From assembly GCA_900457075.1 (NCBI GenBank), contig UGYN01000002.1:3348001-3412000 (forward strand): a stretch of DNA of 64,000 bases, in the 5' to 3' direction. Numbering within the stretch: the stretch's first letter is position 1; every line of letters starts with the position of its first letter. This stretch comes from Serratia quinivorans (GTDB lineage: Bacteria; Pseudomonadota; Gammaproteobacteria; Enterobacterales; Enterobacteriaceae). The notes beneath the pieces are model-generated. The model worked only from the letters and a program-made list of their open reading frames with translations, made no database searches and was not told the DNA's origin. Shown here piece after piece: positions 53,757 through 62,886 of the stretch. A program made the translations under genes and the position numbers.

Positions 53757-54966
53757 CCCTATTGCGCCCGGCCAATATGCCGAACAGCATCTGCAGCAGC
53801 GTCAGGCCCAGCAGAATGCTCAGCGGCAACTGCCAGCCCTGAGTCAGGTCATGTAACAGACCGAACAGCGTCGGCCCCAGCGCGGCCAGTAAATAGCCTA
53901 CTGATTGCGCCATGCCTGACAGTTGCGTGGCCTGGTGATGATGGCTGCTGCGCAGGCCAAAGAACGACAGCGCCAGTACCAAAGAACTTCCCGCCCCCAG
54001 ACCGGCAAAAATCAACCAAATCAGAGAATAGGTTGGCAGCAGCAGCAGCCCGGCGACGCCGATAAAAATCAGCAGTGAACTGCACAGCGCAATAGCCCGC
54101 TGATCGCGTGCGCGCGGCAGAATAAACACCATCACAAAGTTGGCGGCGATTGCCACCACCTGATAGATAAACAGCTCAAACCCCGCCTGCTGCGGCGAGG
54201 TGCCATGGCTGGCGGCGAAGGCGCTAAACCAGCCGATAATGGTATAGAAGGTGATGGACTGCAGGCCCATAAACAGCGCCACCTGCCATCCGAGCGCACT
54301 GCCCCAGGGGGAGCGGGGCGGCGCCGGCTGAACCGCCGGGGCATCGGCAGTCACCGAAGTCGCTGGACGGCGCAGCTGCGGCAGCCAGACAATCAGCGCC
54401 AGCAGGGCAGGCAGGCTCCAGCACAGCAGGGAAAAACGCCAACCGAGACCATTCAACCCCGCCAGCGGCACCGCCAGACCCGAAGCGGTTGCGGCCACCA
54501 GTGACATCACCGCCGCGTAACCGGCAATCATGGCGGCGGCACGGCCTGGAAAGTCGCGTTTCACCAGCGTCGGCAGGACCACGTTGGCAAATGCGATGGC
54601 AGCGCCGATCAGAATAGTGCCCAGCCATAACATGCCGGGTTGCGGCAGGGAACGCAGTGCGATGCCGAAAACCAGCAACAACAGTGCCATACCCAGCGTG
54701 CGTTCAATCCCCAGGCGTTTGGCCAGGCCAGGAGTCACTGGTGACAGCACGGCAAACAGGATCAACGGTAACGAATTAAGCAGCCCGGCCGCGGTGGCGG
54801 ACAGCAACAACTGCTGCTGGATCTGTTCCAGTAACGGTCCGACGCTGGTGAGCGCGGCGCGCAGGTTGGCCGCGACCAGCATAATGCCGGTGACCAGTAA
54901 TAATGGGTGGCGTAAACGGCTGCGTTTTAGGGGAGCAGACGTTGGGGGTAAGACAGATTGGGGCAT
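53746..54966 (-). CDS. CynX/NimT-family MFS transporter
   Basis: A 406-residue inner-membrane transporter with 12 predicted helices (LLLVTGIMLVAANLRAALTS, FANVVLPTLVKRDFPGRAAA, YLLAALGPTLFGLLHD). The RAALTSVGPLL opening and LPTLVKRDFP are typical of the cyanate/nitroimidazole transporter family. ATG 54966 is chosen for GAGGAA upstream; a longer frame from 54999 is less likely. Substrate unknown. Confidence 0.85.
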   Translation of the reverse strand: MPQSVLPPTSAPLKRSRLRHPLLLVTGIMLVAANLRAALTSVGPLLEQIQQQLLLSATAAGLLNSLPLILFAVLSPVTPGLAKRLGIERTLGMALLLLVFGIALRSLPQPGMLWLGTILIGAAIAFANVVLPTLVKRDFPGRAAAMIAGYAAVMSLVAATASGLAVPLAGLNGLGWRFSLLCWSLPALLALIVWLPQLRRPATSVTADAPAVQPAPPRSPWGSALGWQVALFMGLQSITFYTIIGWFSAFAASHGTSPQQAGFELFIYQVVAIAANFVMVFILPRARDQRAIALCSSLLIFIGVAGLLLLPTYSLIWLIFAGLGAGSSLVLALSFFGLRSSHHHQATQLSGMAQSVGYLLAALGPTLFGLLHDLTQGWQLPLSILLGLTLLQMLFGILAGRNRVIR

Positions 54967-55169
54967 CAGTTCCTCGCACCAGGGCAGGCAGTCAATCAAT
55001 ACTGCATGGCATGATGCGTTGATTGACGTTAACGCTTACGCATTGGCAGCGGCCAATGTCTGCGCGCAAGTGTAGGGAAGAACCCCTGACCTGACAAGGG
55101 GCTGGTTTTGCGATGTATGCGCCATTCCGGCGTCTGCGACGCAATGCCGGGAGGGGATAATTGCTGTTA

Positions 55170-55185
55170 TGTGATCCCGATCACC
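55170..55185. promoter_or_regulatory. Putative CRP site 1
   Basis: TGTGATCCCGATCACC matches TGTGA-N6-TCACA with one mismatch. It lies in the 513-bp divergent region between the NimT-like gene and the aga operon, 295 bp before agaR. Confidence 0.6.
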
Positions 55186-55371
55186 TGATGAAATAAAAGT
55201 CAGCCAGCCGGGCCGCTGCACCCCCTCTTTCGTTTTCTGCTGCGCATTGGACTCCTCACCCCGGCAGCCGCGCCCACGCAGAGATTTCACTTTGCCTTTC
55301 ACTGCCGCTTAATATTTTCACTTCATTTCGATCCGAAAGGTTTTTAGCCTCTTTTTCTGCTAAAACAGCGC

Positions 55372-55387
55372 TGTAACCCCGATCACA
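55372..55387. promoter_or_regulatory. Putative CRP site 2 with adjacent DeoR-type repeats
   Basis: TGTAACCCCGATCACA matches the CRP consensus with one mismatch, 93 bp before agaR. Directly after it, TTTCATTGCTTTCGCTTTG (55390-55408) shows spaced TTTC units similar to AgaR operators of E. coli. Together they suggest CRP activation and AgaR repression. Confidence 0.6.
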
Positions 55388-55479
55388 ATTTCATTGCTTT
55401 CGCTTTGCTGTAATGCCAGCGCAGTAGAGCGAAAGCCATCTTCTCCCCGGCCCGGCCGGAAACCTGAGGACCGCAGCTC

Positions 55480-56253
55480 ATGCCAGTGAATACCGCAAAG
55501 CGACGTGAACACATTATCGACTTGTTATGCGAGCACGGCAGCGTGCGCGTGGAGCAGCTCAGCAAACAGTTTGCAGTATCCACGGTGACGATCCGCAACG
55601 ATCTGCGCTTTCTGGAACGAAAAGGGTGTGCGCTGCGGGCTTATGGCGGCGCGATGCTCAATCAGCAATTCGCCTTCGATCGCCCGTTGCATGACAAGGG
55701 GCGGTTAAACCGCGACGTGAAGTCGCAGATCGCAAGCGTAGCGGCCAGCTATGTGCGCGATGGTGACGCGCTGATCCTCGATTCCGGTTCCACCACTACC
55801 CAGATAGTGCCGTTCCTCAAAGGGCGACGCGATCTGGTGGTGATGACCAATGCGCTGAACATTGCCTATGAGCTTTCAGGTAACGATGGGGTGGAGGTGA
55901 TGGTGCTGGGCGGCAGCGTGCGCCGTAACTCCTACTCGCTCTACGGTCCGGCTGCCGAGCAGCAATTGCGCCAGTACCGCTTCGACAAACTGTTTTTGGG
56001 TGTCGACGGTTTCGATCTGGTTGCCGGCATCACCACGCCTCACCCCGGTGAGGCCCACCTCAATCGCGTGATGTGCGAGGTGGCGCGCGAGATCATCGCC
56101 GTGGCGGATGCCAGCAAGTTTGGTCGCAAGAGCTTTTGCATGATTCGCGAAGCCGGACAAATTCATCGGCTGATTACCGACAGCCTTCTTCCGGACGATT
56201 ACGAGCGGGCGTTAACCGAGTTGGGCGTGGAGGTTGTCATCGCCGATCGGTAG
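55480..56253 (+). CDS. DeoR-family repressor, AgaR-like
   Basis: A 257-residue DeoR regulator: HTH in LCEHGSVRVEQLSKQFAVSTVTIRNDLRFLE, then the sugar-phosphate sensor domain (ALILDSGSTTTQIVPFL, VMVLGGSVRRNSYSLYGP, FLGVDGFDLVAGITTP). First gene of the kbaZ-PTS operon, so it probably senses the phosphorylated sugar or its derivative. Close to AgaR by context. Confidence 0.88.
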   Translation: MPVNTAKRREHIIDLLCEHGSVRVEQLSKQFAVSTVTIRNDLRFLERKGCALRAYGGAMLNQQFAFDRPLHDKGRLNRDVKSQIASVAASYVRDGDALILDSGSTTTQIVPFLKGRRDLVVMTNALNIAYELSGNDGVEVMVLGGSVRRNSYSLYGPAAEQQLRQYRFDKLFLGVDGFDLVAGITTPHPGEAHLNRVMCEVAREIIAVADASKFGRKSFCMIREAGQIHRLITDSLLPDDYERALTELGVEVVIADR

Positions 56254-56276
56254 TACGGCGCCTGCGTGGGGGTTTC

Positions 56277-57560
56277 ATGCAGCAGTTGTTACAGCTTGTT
56301 GAGCAGCACAAGGCCGGAAAACCGGTTGGGGTATTTTCCGTTTGTTCCGCTCACCCCTGGGTGCTGAAAGCGGCCCTGCGACAGGCCAAAGCGCGTGGCA
56401 CGCCGGTGCTGGTTGAGGCCACCTCGAATCAGGTCAATCAGTTTGGTGGTTACACCGGCCAGACGGCGCAGCAGTTCCGCGATGCGCTGTGGCAACTGGC
56501 GGATGAAGTAGGGCTGTCGCGGGATCGTCTGTGGCTGGGGGGCGATCATCTCGGTCCCAATGCCTGGCAGGACCGGCCGGCGGAAGAGGCGATGCAACTG
56601 GCGGAAACGCTGATCGACGATTATGTCCGCGCCGGCTTTCGCAAAATTCACCTCGATTGCTCCATGTCCTGCGTTGGCGATCCTTTCCCGCTCAATGATG
56701 AAACCGTGGCCGTTCGTGCCGCCCGGTTATGTAGCGTCGCGGAACGCGCCTGGCAGCAAAGCGGCGGCGAGCCACCGGTGTATGTCATAGGTACCGAAGT
56801 GCCGGTGCCGGGCGGCGCGCAGGAGGCGCTGGAAGGCATGCAGGTCACCACGCCACAGGCGGTCCAGCAAACGCTTGAGGTACATCGCCTGGCCTGGCAA
56901 CGGGCAGAGCTGGTCGATGCCTGGAGGCGAACCATTGCGCTGGTGGTGCAGCCGGGCGTGGAGTTTGATCATCACAGCGTAGAACACTACCAGCCACAGC
57001 GGGCTCATGAGCTGAGTCGTTTTATCGAACGGCAGCCTGGCATGGTTTACGAAGCGCACTCAACGGACTACCAACCCCCGCAGGCCTATCGGCAACTGGT
57101 GGGCGACCATTTCGCCATCCTGAAAGTCGGCCCGGCGCTGACTTTTGCCCTGCGTGAGGCGCTGTTCGCCCTGGATCATATTGAACGTGAATGGCTGGGC
57201 GAGCATCAGTCGGCGCAGCTGTGCGCCACGCTGGAACAGGTGATGCGCGAGCAGCCGCAACAGTGGAGCCGCTATTACCACGGCAACCCGCATCAACAGT
57301 ATCTGGATCGCCACTACAGCCTGAGCGACCGGGTGCGTTACTACTGGCCACAGCCGCAGGTTCAGCAGGCGGTAGAGGGGCTAATTGACAATCTGCGCCG
57401 CAACCCGGTACCGCTGGCGCTGTTAAGCCAATATCTGCCCGAGCAAGCCCGCGCGGTGAATGCCGGCGAATTGAGCGAGGATCCGCAGGACTGGGTGATG
57501 CACAAGGTGACGCAGGTGCTCGATGATTATCACGCCGCCTGCTACCCGGAGGTGCACTGA
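56277..57560 (+). CDS. kbaZ: D-tagatose-1,6-bisphosphate aldolase non-catalytic subunit (KbaZ/AgaZ/GatZ)
   Basis: A 427-residue GatZ/KbaZ-family protein (VFSVCSAHPWVLKAALRQA, GGDHLGPNAWQDRPA, HLDCSMSCVGDP, VEFDHHSVEHYQP). These proteins stabilise the catalytic class II aldolase KbaY/GatY. No kbaY is in this operon, which is unusual; it must be elsewhere or absent. Starts 24 bp after the regulator. Confidence 0.9.
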   Translation: MQQLLQLVEQHKAGKPVGVFSVCSAHPWVLKAALRQAKARGTPVLVEATSNQVNQFGGYTGQTAQQFRDALWQLADEVGLSRDRLWLGGDHLGPNAWQDRPAEEAMQLAETLIDDYVRAGFRKIHLDCSMSCVGDPFPLNDETVAVRAARLCSVAERAWQQSGGEPPVYVIGTEVPVPGGAQEALEGMQVTTPQAVQQTLEVHRLAWQRAELVDAWRRTIALVVQPGVEFDHHSVEHYQPQRAHELSRFIERQPGMVYEAHSTDYQPPQAYRQLVGDHFAILKVGPALTFALREALFALDHIEREWLGEHQSAQLCATLEQVMREQPQQWSRYYHGNPHQQYLDRHYSLSDRVRYYWPQPQVQQAVEGLIDNLRRNPVPLALLSQYLPEQARAVNAGELSEDPQDWVMHKVTQVLDDYHAACYPEVH

Positions 57561-57561
57561 A

Positions 57562-58038
57562 ATGCCGAATATCCTGATGACCCGCATTGATAACCGACTG
57601 GTACATGGCCAGGTCGGCGTTACCTGGACCAACACCCTGGGGGCCAATCTGGTGGTGGTGGCCAACGATGAAGCGGCGGCCGATCCGGTGCAGCAGAACC
57701 TGATGGATATGGTGGTGGCTGAGGGGGTGCAGACGCGCTACTTCACGCTGCAGAAAACCATCGACGTGATCCACAAGGCGGCGGATCGCCAGAAGATCTT
57801 TTTAGTGTGCAAAACGCCGCAGGATGTTTTGCGGCTGGTACAGGGCGGAGTACCGATCCGTTTCGTCAACGTCGGCAACATGCATTTCGCCGAGGGCAAG
57901 CGGCAGGTACATAAAACGGTCTCGCTGGATGAGGGTGACGTGGCCGCCTTTCGCGAACTGGCGGCGCTGGGCGTCGAGTGTGAGGTGCGTCGGGTGCCGG
58001 ATGAAGCGGGTGAGCCTGTCGGCAAACTGCTGTTTTGA
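57562..58038 (+). CDS. agaV: PTS mannose-family IIB component (AgaV-like)
   Basis: A 158-residue cytosolic IIB protein. The phospho-accepting His15 is in RIDNRLVHGQVGV, followed by LVVVANDEAAADPVQQNLM. It passes phosphate from IIA to the sugar. It starts 1 bp after kbaZ. N-acetylgalactosamine/galactosamine specificity is inferred from kbaZ and agaR-like neighbours. Confidence 0.88.
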   Translation: MPNILMTRIDNRLVHGQVGVTWTNTLGANLVVVANDEAAADPVQQNLMDMVVAEGVQTRYFTLQKTIDVIHKAADRQKIFLVCKTPQDVLRLVQGGVPIRFVNVGNMHFAEGKRQVHKTVSLDEGDVAAFRELAALGVECEVRRVPDEAGEPVGKLLF

Positions 58039-58052
58039 GTTTGGGGGAAATC

Positions 58053-58833
58053 ATGTTGACTGATGCGTTATTGATAGCACTGCTGGCCGGGCTGGCGGGG
58101 GTCGATCTGTTCGACGGCCTGACCCACTTCCACCGTCCTGTGGTTCTGGGGCCGCTGGTCGGCCTGATCCTCGGGGATGTCTACACCGGCCTGCTGGTCG
58201 GCGGCACGCTGGAGCTGGTGTGGATGGGCATGGTGCCGCTGGCGGGCGCTCAGCCGCCGAACGTGGTGATCGGCGGGGTGATTGGCACGGCGTTCGCCAT
58301 TCTGACCAAAGCCGATCCCAAGGTGGCGATTGGCGTTGCGGTGCCGTTTTCGATTGCGGTGCAGGGCTGTATCACGCTGCTGTTCACCCTGTTTTCACCG
58401 ATGATGCATCGCTGCGATCGCATGGTGAAAGAACTGAACTGGCGCGGTATTGAACGGGTGAACTATCTCGGTATCACCATCCTGTTCGCGTTCTATTTCG
58501 TGGTGGCGTTTCTGCCGATTTATTTCGGCGCCGATGCGGCCAGCGCCATGGTGCAAAAGGCCCCGGTCTGGCTGTTGGACGGCCTGGCGGTGGCGGGTGG
58601 CATGATGCCGGCGATTGGTTTCTCACTGTTGATGAAAGTGATGATGAAAAAAAACCTATGTGGCCTATTTCATCCTCGGTTTTATTTCCGTCACCTTCCT
58701 GAAATTGCCGATCCTGGCCGTGGCGCTGGGCGCGCTGGCGATCGCCCTGATCGACTTCTTTAACAGTCAACGGGCCGCTGCCGACCCGCTCAAACAACCT
58801 GTACCCCAGGAGGATGCTGAAGATGGCATTTAA
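58053..58833 (+). pseudogene. agaW: PTS mannose-family IIC component (AgaW-like), interrupted by a frameshift at A8
   Basis: The frame from ATG 58053 encodes a normal IIC membrane protein (LAGLAGVDLFDGLTHFHRPV, GTLELVWMGMVPLAGAQPPN) through LLMKVMMKK. It then leaves frame at a run of eight A (58647-58654) and ends at 58763 with an unrelated hydrophilic tail. Skipping one A restores YVAYFILGFISVTFLKLPI and a 259-residue protein ending at TAA 58831-58833, which overlaps the IID start. Thus there is one extra base relative to the functional frame: a mutation, a slippage-controlled gene, or a sequence error. IIC forms the sugar channel. Confidence 0.85.
58647..58654 (+). other. Run of eight A at the agaW frameshift
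   Basis: AAAAAAAA within ATG ATG AAA AAA AAC. With seven A the IIC frame stays open. Such runs are slippery for polymerases and ribosomes and are also common sequencing-error sites. Confidence 0.9.
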
Positions 58834-59716
58834 TGATTCTGACGATCTGCTGGCGCAAAAAGCGGAAAAACGTATGGCGCAGGCGCTGGCCACCAGTCAG
58901 GTGGAGCAGGACGACTACGTCGATAGCCAGCCCGCCGAGGCTCTGACCCGCGGCGATATCAACCGGATGGCCTGGCGCTCGTTGCTGTTGCAGGCGTCGT
59001 TCAACTATGAGCGTATGCAGGCCGGTGGCTGGCTGTATCAGTTGATCCCGGCATTGCGCAAGATCCACCGTAATCCGCAGGATCTGTCCAACTCGATGAA
59101 AATGCACATGGAGTTTATCAATGTGCATCCGTTTGACGTCACCTTCCTTTCCGGGTTGGTGCTGGCGATGGAGCAAAACAAAGAGAAGATCTCCACCATC
59201 CGTGCGGTAAAAGTGGCGCTGATGGGGCCGCTGGGCGGTATTGGCGATGCGCTGTTCTGGCTGACGCTGCTGCCGATCTGCGCCGGGATTGGTGCCTCGC
59301 TGGCGCTGGAGGGCAGCCTGTTTGGGCCGATCGTCTTCCTGCTGCTGTTTAACGTCTTTCACTTCGGGCTGCGCTTCGGGCTGGCTCACTACGGTTATCA
59401 GGCCGGTACCAGCGCGCTGGCGCTGCTGAAAACCCATACCCGACGAATATCCCACGCCGCCTCGATTGTCGGCATGACGGTGATCGGTGCGCTGGTGGCT
59501 TCGTATGTTCATCTTTCTACCCCGCTGGTGATGCATGCCGGCAAAGCCAGCGTGGCGCTACAGACTGATGTGCTGGACAAGCTGATGCCCAACCTGCTGC
59601 CGCTGTGCTTTACGCTGCTGATTTTCTTCCTGATGAAGCGCGGCTTCTCACCGGTGAAACTGATTGGCGTGACGGTGGTGATTGGCATGGTGGGCAAGTT
59701 TATCGGTTTATTGTGA
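58823..59716 (+). CDS. agaE: PTS mannose-family IID component (AgaE-like)
   Basis: A 297-residue IID protein: long cytoplasmic N-terminus (DINRMAWRSLLLQASFNYE, QAGGWLYQLIPAL), HMEFINVHPFDVTFLSGLVL, VALMGPLGGIGDALFWLTLL, and membrane helices at the C-terminus. ATG 58823 is chosen because AGGAGG is 9 bp upstream; ATG 58814 is too close. It pairs with IIC in the membrane. Overlaps the end of the restored IIC frame. Confidence 0.9.
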   Translation: MAFNDSDDLLAQKAEKRMAQALATSQVEQDDYVDSQPAEALTRGDINRMAWRSLLLQASFNYERMQAGGWLYQLIPALRKIHRNPQDLSNSMKMHMEFINVHPFDVTFLSGLVLAMEQNKEKISTIRAVKVALMGPLGGIGDALFWLTLLPICAGIGASLALEGSLFGPIVFLLLFNVFHFGLRFGLAHYGYQAGTSALALLKTHTRRISHAASIVGMTVIGALVASYVHLSTPLVMHAGKASVALQTDVLDKLMPNLLPLCFTLLIFFLMKRGFSPVKLIGVTVVIGMVGKFIGLL

Positions 59717-59726
59717 GGAGCGGTTT

Positions 59727-60161
59727 ATGCCAGGCATTGTGATTACCGGCCACGGCGGTTTCGCCAGTGGGCTGTTGCAGGCGGTTGAACAGGTGGTGGG
59801 GACGCAGCCGTACTGCGTTGCGGTCAATTTTCCCGAGCAGATGAGTACTGCCGAGTTAAAAGCGGCGTTGATCTCGGCGTTGGCCGAAGTGGCACAGCCG
59901 GACGGCGTGGTGTTTCTCACCGATATGCTCGGCGGTTCGCCGTTTCGCTGTGCCAGCGAACTGGCGGATACGCACGGGGATTGTGAGGTGCTGACCGGGG
60001 TGAATATGCAGTTGGCGGCGGAAATGATGCTGGAAAGGGACGGGCTGAGCCTGGACGAATTCCGCGAAGTGGCACTGGCGTGCGGTAAGCGCGGGTTGAC
60101 CAGCCTGTGGCACGAAAGACGCCGGGTAAAATGTGAAGACGTACAGACCGACGGCATTTGA
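59727..60161 (+). CDS. agaF: PTS mannose-family IIA component (AgaF-like)
   Basis: A 144-residue IIA protein with the phosphorylation site His9 in VITGHGGFASGLL and VVFLTDMLGGSPFRCAS. It takes phosphate from HPr and hands it to IIB. Last gene of the operon here; agaS, agaA and kbaY, which would complete N-acetylgalactosamine use, are not found after it. Confidence 0.9.
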   Translation: MPGIVITGHGGFASGLLQAVEQVVGTQPYCVAVNFPEQMSTAELKAALISALAEVAQPDGVVFLTDMLGGSPFRCASELADTHGDCEVLTGVNMQLAAEMMLERDGLSLDEFREVALACGKRGLTSLWHERRRVKCEDVQTDGI

Positions 60162-60201
60162 GGGAGGCCGGGTGACGCTGCGATGAGCACCACCCGGTTG
60201 A

Positions 60202-61938
60202 TTAACCGACGACCGGCAGCGGGCTAAGCGCCATGCGGGCCGGTTGATTCTCCTCCGGGCGGCTAAAGCGCCAGCAGCTCTGGTGGTATTTCGCCACGCT
60301 GTTGCGGTGTGCCACGCTGACCAACGTCACCTGCGGCAGTTCATCCACCAACAGGCAATACATCAACTGCTCGGTTTCATCGTCCAGCGCGCTGGTGGCC
60401 TCGTCGAGGAACAGAATATCCGGGCGGGTCAGAATCGCACGGGCGAATGCCATCCGCTGTTGCTCGCCTGGCGACAGGCGGTGGCTCCAGTTGGCGCTGG
60501 TGTCCAGCCAGCGTTGCAGATGCTTCAGACGGCAATTTTCCAGCACTCTCAGCAGTTGCTCATCACTGTATTCGGCCGCAAGATGCGGATAACTGAGCGC
60601 CTCGCGCAGCGTGCCGATGGGAATATAGCTGCGTTGTGGCAGGAATAAGGCGCTGCTGGCCGCGTCGCGGCCAATGGTGCCGGAGCCGTAGGGCCAGATC
60701 CCGGCGATAGCACGCAGCAGCGTGGATTTACCGCAGCCCGAAGGGCCGACGACCAGCACTTTTTCACCGCGTTTCAGCGTCATCGACGTTGAGCCCAGCA
60801 AACTTTGACCGTCCGGCAGTTGCAGGCTGAGACGATCGAGGATCAGCGGTTGGTCGTTCTCCGCTTGCAGTTGAATGCCGCGTTGCTGATGGTGTACCTG
60901 ATCCACGGCGGCGTTAAAACCGGCCAGACGGTTAACGCAGGCTTTCCAGGTCGCCAGATCGCTAAAGGCATCGATAAACCATGACAGCGCCCCCTGTACC
61001 TGGCCAAAGGCGGAGGCGATCTGCATCATGCCGCCCATCTGGATAGCGCCGGAGAAGTAACGCGGTGCTGCCACCAACAGCGGGAAAACAATGGCAAACT
61101 GGCTGTAAAAATTAGAGGCGATGTTCAGCCGGCGGGTGATGCGCATGATTGACCACCAGTTGGTGCGGATGCTGTCAAAGCGGTCACCCAACTGTTGCGC
61201 TTCGCGTGGTTCGCCGTGATAAAGCGCGATGGCATCGTTGTTTTCCCGGATACGGATCAGCCCAAAACGGAAGTTTGCTTCATAGCGCTCCTGATTAAAG
61301 CCGAGCTGGACCAGCGGTTTACCGACCCACCAAATCAACAGCGAACCCAGCACCGCGTACAGCAGGGCGAACCACACCATGTAGCCGGGCAGGGTGACGG
61401 CATGCTGATGGATAACAAAAGTCATTGGCCCGCTGACGTGCCAGAGAATGGTGATAAAGGAAAACAGCGTCACCAGGCTGGAGAGCAGCCCGAGCGACAG
61501 CGACAGCGTGTACTGGGTCAGTACATTGAGATCTTCGGCAATACGCTGGTCCGGGTTATCGACGATCTGTTGCTGTTCGGTATGGTAATAGGCCTGATGC
61601 GCCAGCCATTTACCCATAAATTTTTCCGTCATCCAGCGCCGCCAGCGCATCTGCAGGCCCTGCGTCAGGTAAATTTTATAGACTGCCAGCACGATAAAGA
61701 TCAGCGCCAAATAGGTAAAGCGCCACAGTTGCGCCTTGAATACCGGATAGTTTTTGTTTTGCAGCGCGTCGTAAAACACCTGGTTCCACTCATTGATCTG
61801 TACGCTGATGTACACCAGCCCGAGCGACAAAGCGACAATGGCGATCAGCATCGACCAGGCCCGCAGCTTTTCTTCCGAAACCCAGAAGGGTTTAATCAAT
61901 TGCCAGACGGCGTGTTTGGGGGTTGGGGTTGCGTTCAT
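60202..61938 (-). CDS. yddA: YddA-type ABC transporter (SbmA/BacA-related membrane domain with ATPase)
   Basis: A 578-residue protein: membrane domain of the ABC_membrane_2 type (NEWNQVFYDALQNKNYPVF, RWMTEKFMGKWLAHQAYY, QIVDNPDQRIAEDL) and an ATPase domain with Walker A VGPSGCGKSTLLRAIAG, signature LSPGEQQRMAFARAIL and Walker B ILFLDEATSALD. It is the family of E. coli YddA and relates to SbmA/BacA and peroxisomal ABCD proteins. Substrate unknown; relatives handle long-chain fatty acids, peptides or vitamin B12. Confidence 0.88.
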   Translation of the reverse strand: MNATPTPKHAVWQLIKPFWVSEEKLRAWSMLIAIVALSLGLVYISVQINEWNQVFYDALQNKNYPVFKAQLWRFTYLALIFIVLAVYKIYLTQGLQMRWRRWMTEKFMGKWLAHQAYYHTEQQQIVDNPDQRIAEDLNVLTQYTLSLSLGLLSSLVTLFSFITILWHVSGPMTFVIHQHAVTLPGYMVWFALLYAVLGSLLIWWVGKPLVQLGFNQERYEANFRFGLIRIRENNDAIALYHGEPREAQQLGDRFDSIRTNWWSIMRITRRLNIASNFYSQFAIVFPLLVAAPRYFSGAIQMGGMMQIASAFGQVQGALSWFIDAFSDLATWKACVNRLAGFNAAVDQVHHQQRGIQLQAENDQPLILDRLSLQLPDGQSLLGSTSMTLKRGEKVLVVGPSGCGKSTLLRAIAGIWPYGSGTIGRDAASSALFLPQRSYIPIGTLREALSYPHLAAEYSDEQLLRVLENCRLKHLQRWLDTSANWSHRLSPGEQQRMAFARAILTRPDILFLDEATSALDDETEQLMYCLLVDELPQVTLVSVAHRNSVAKYHQSCWRFSRPEENQPARMALSPLPVVG

Positions 61939-62129
61939 GAGGTCTCGTTAATTCTGCATTTTTTTCAGCATGGGCCGCAGGCAAGTAACAAACAAACCTG
62001 GACTGTAAGCAGTTTTAACGCGGCTAACCTTTTGAAATATTGTGATTGAATCGTCAGAGGTGAAGCCGGGAGGGATGGCGGTTATACTGGCGCCGAAATT
62101 TGGCTTGTTTACTGCGGAAAGGATGAGTG

Positions 62130-62837
62130 ATGAAGGCGTGGGTTCCCCTGCTGTTGGCCTATGGTGCGCTCACCAGCGGCCAGGCGACGGCACAGATTGA
62201 TGAGCCGGATATTGATGCCGATTGTCACAAGGTGGCGAGCTATGCCGAGCTGGGGAAAAGTGCCTACCAGCGCGGTGATTACCCACGCGCAGCCGACGTT
62301 TTCCGCGATCAGGCCGCCTGGAGTGAGTTCTGCGGTCTCGACAATCAGGCGACCGCCACTGCTTACAACAATGTGGCGCTGGCGCTGATGCATGCCGGTG
62401 AACTGCTCAAGGCACGCGCCTATCTGGAATTGGCGCCGCAGGACAGTAAATCCCAACATAATTTGAAACTGCTGCAGCAGCGCCTGGCGAAGCAACCGCC
62501 GTCGAACGGACCGGGTGGCGCCTACTGGCAGTACGCCGGGCGCGGCGTGTGGAGCGAAGTGGAGGTCAAGCCACAGGACGGCCGCTGGCTGATCAATTAT
62601 TCCGGCTATTATATGCCGCAAATGGGGTTGTATTACGGCCCGAATATGGGCGAATTCGCCGAGGTGTTGCCGATTGAACAGGACAAGGCGCTATACCGTC
62701 AGCGGGAGCCGGAGGACGCGATGGCCTGTGATGTGACGATGCAATTCAGCGCGGATGCGCTGGAAATGCACACCAAAGGCGACTGCGGTTTTGGTTTTAA
62801 CGTGCGGGCGGAAGGGCGCTTCGTGCGGGTCGAATAA
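62130..62837 (+). CDS. Secreted TPR-like hypothetical protein
   Basis: A 235-residue exported protein: short signal peptide (MKAWVPLLLAYGALTSGQATA, cleaved about residue 21), then two TPR-like helical repeats (ELGKSAYQRGDYPRAADVF; AYNNVALALMHAGELLKARAY), then a beta-rich C-terminal domain with Cys-containing strands (MACDVTMQF, KGDCGFGF). ATG 62130 is used; a GTG just before it is equivalent. Function unknown; periplasmic. Confidence 0.65.
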   Translation: MKAWVPLLLAYGALTSGQATAQIDEPDIDADCHKVASYAELGKSAYQRGDYPRAADVFRDQAAWSEFCGLDNQATATAYNNVALALMHAGELLKARAYLELAPQDSKSQHNLKLLQQRLAKQPPSNGPGGAYWQYAGRGVWSEVEVKPQDGRWLINYSGYYMPQMGLYYGPNMGEFAEVLPIEQDKALYRQREPEDAMACDVTMQFSADALEMHTKGDCGFGFNVRAEGRFVRVE

Positions 62838-62886
62838 TCAGCCCCGGACATTCAATATCCTGAATGTCCGGGCACTGTAACAGGCA

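Noticed and set aside
61195..62049. A 284-codon frame antisense to yddA
   Set aside because: Shadow of the yddA coding frame, low-complexity His/Gln-rich composition.
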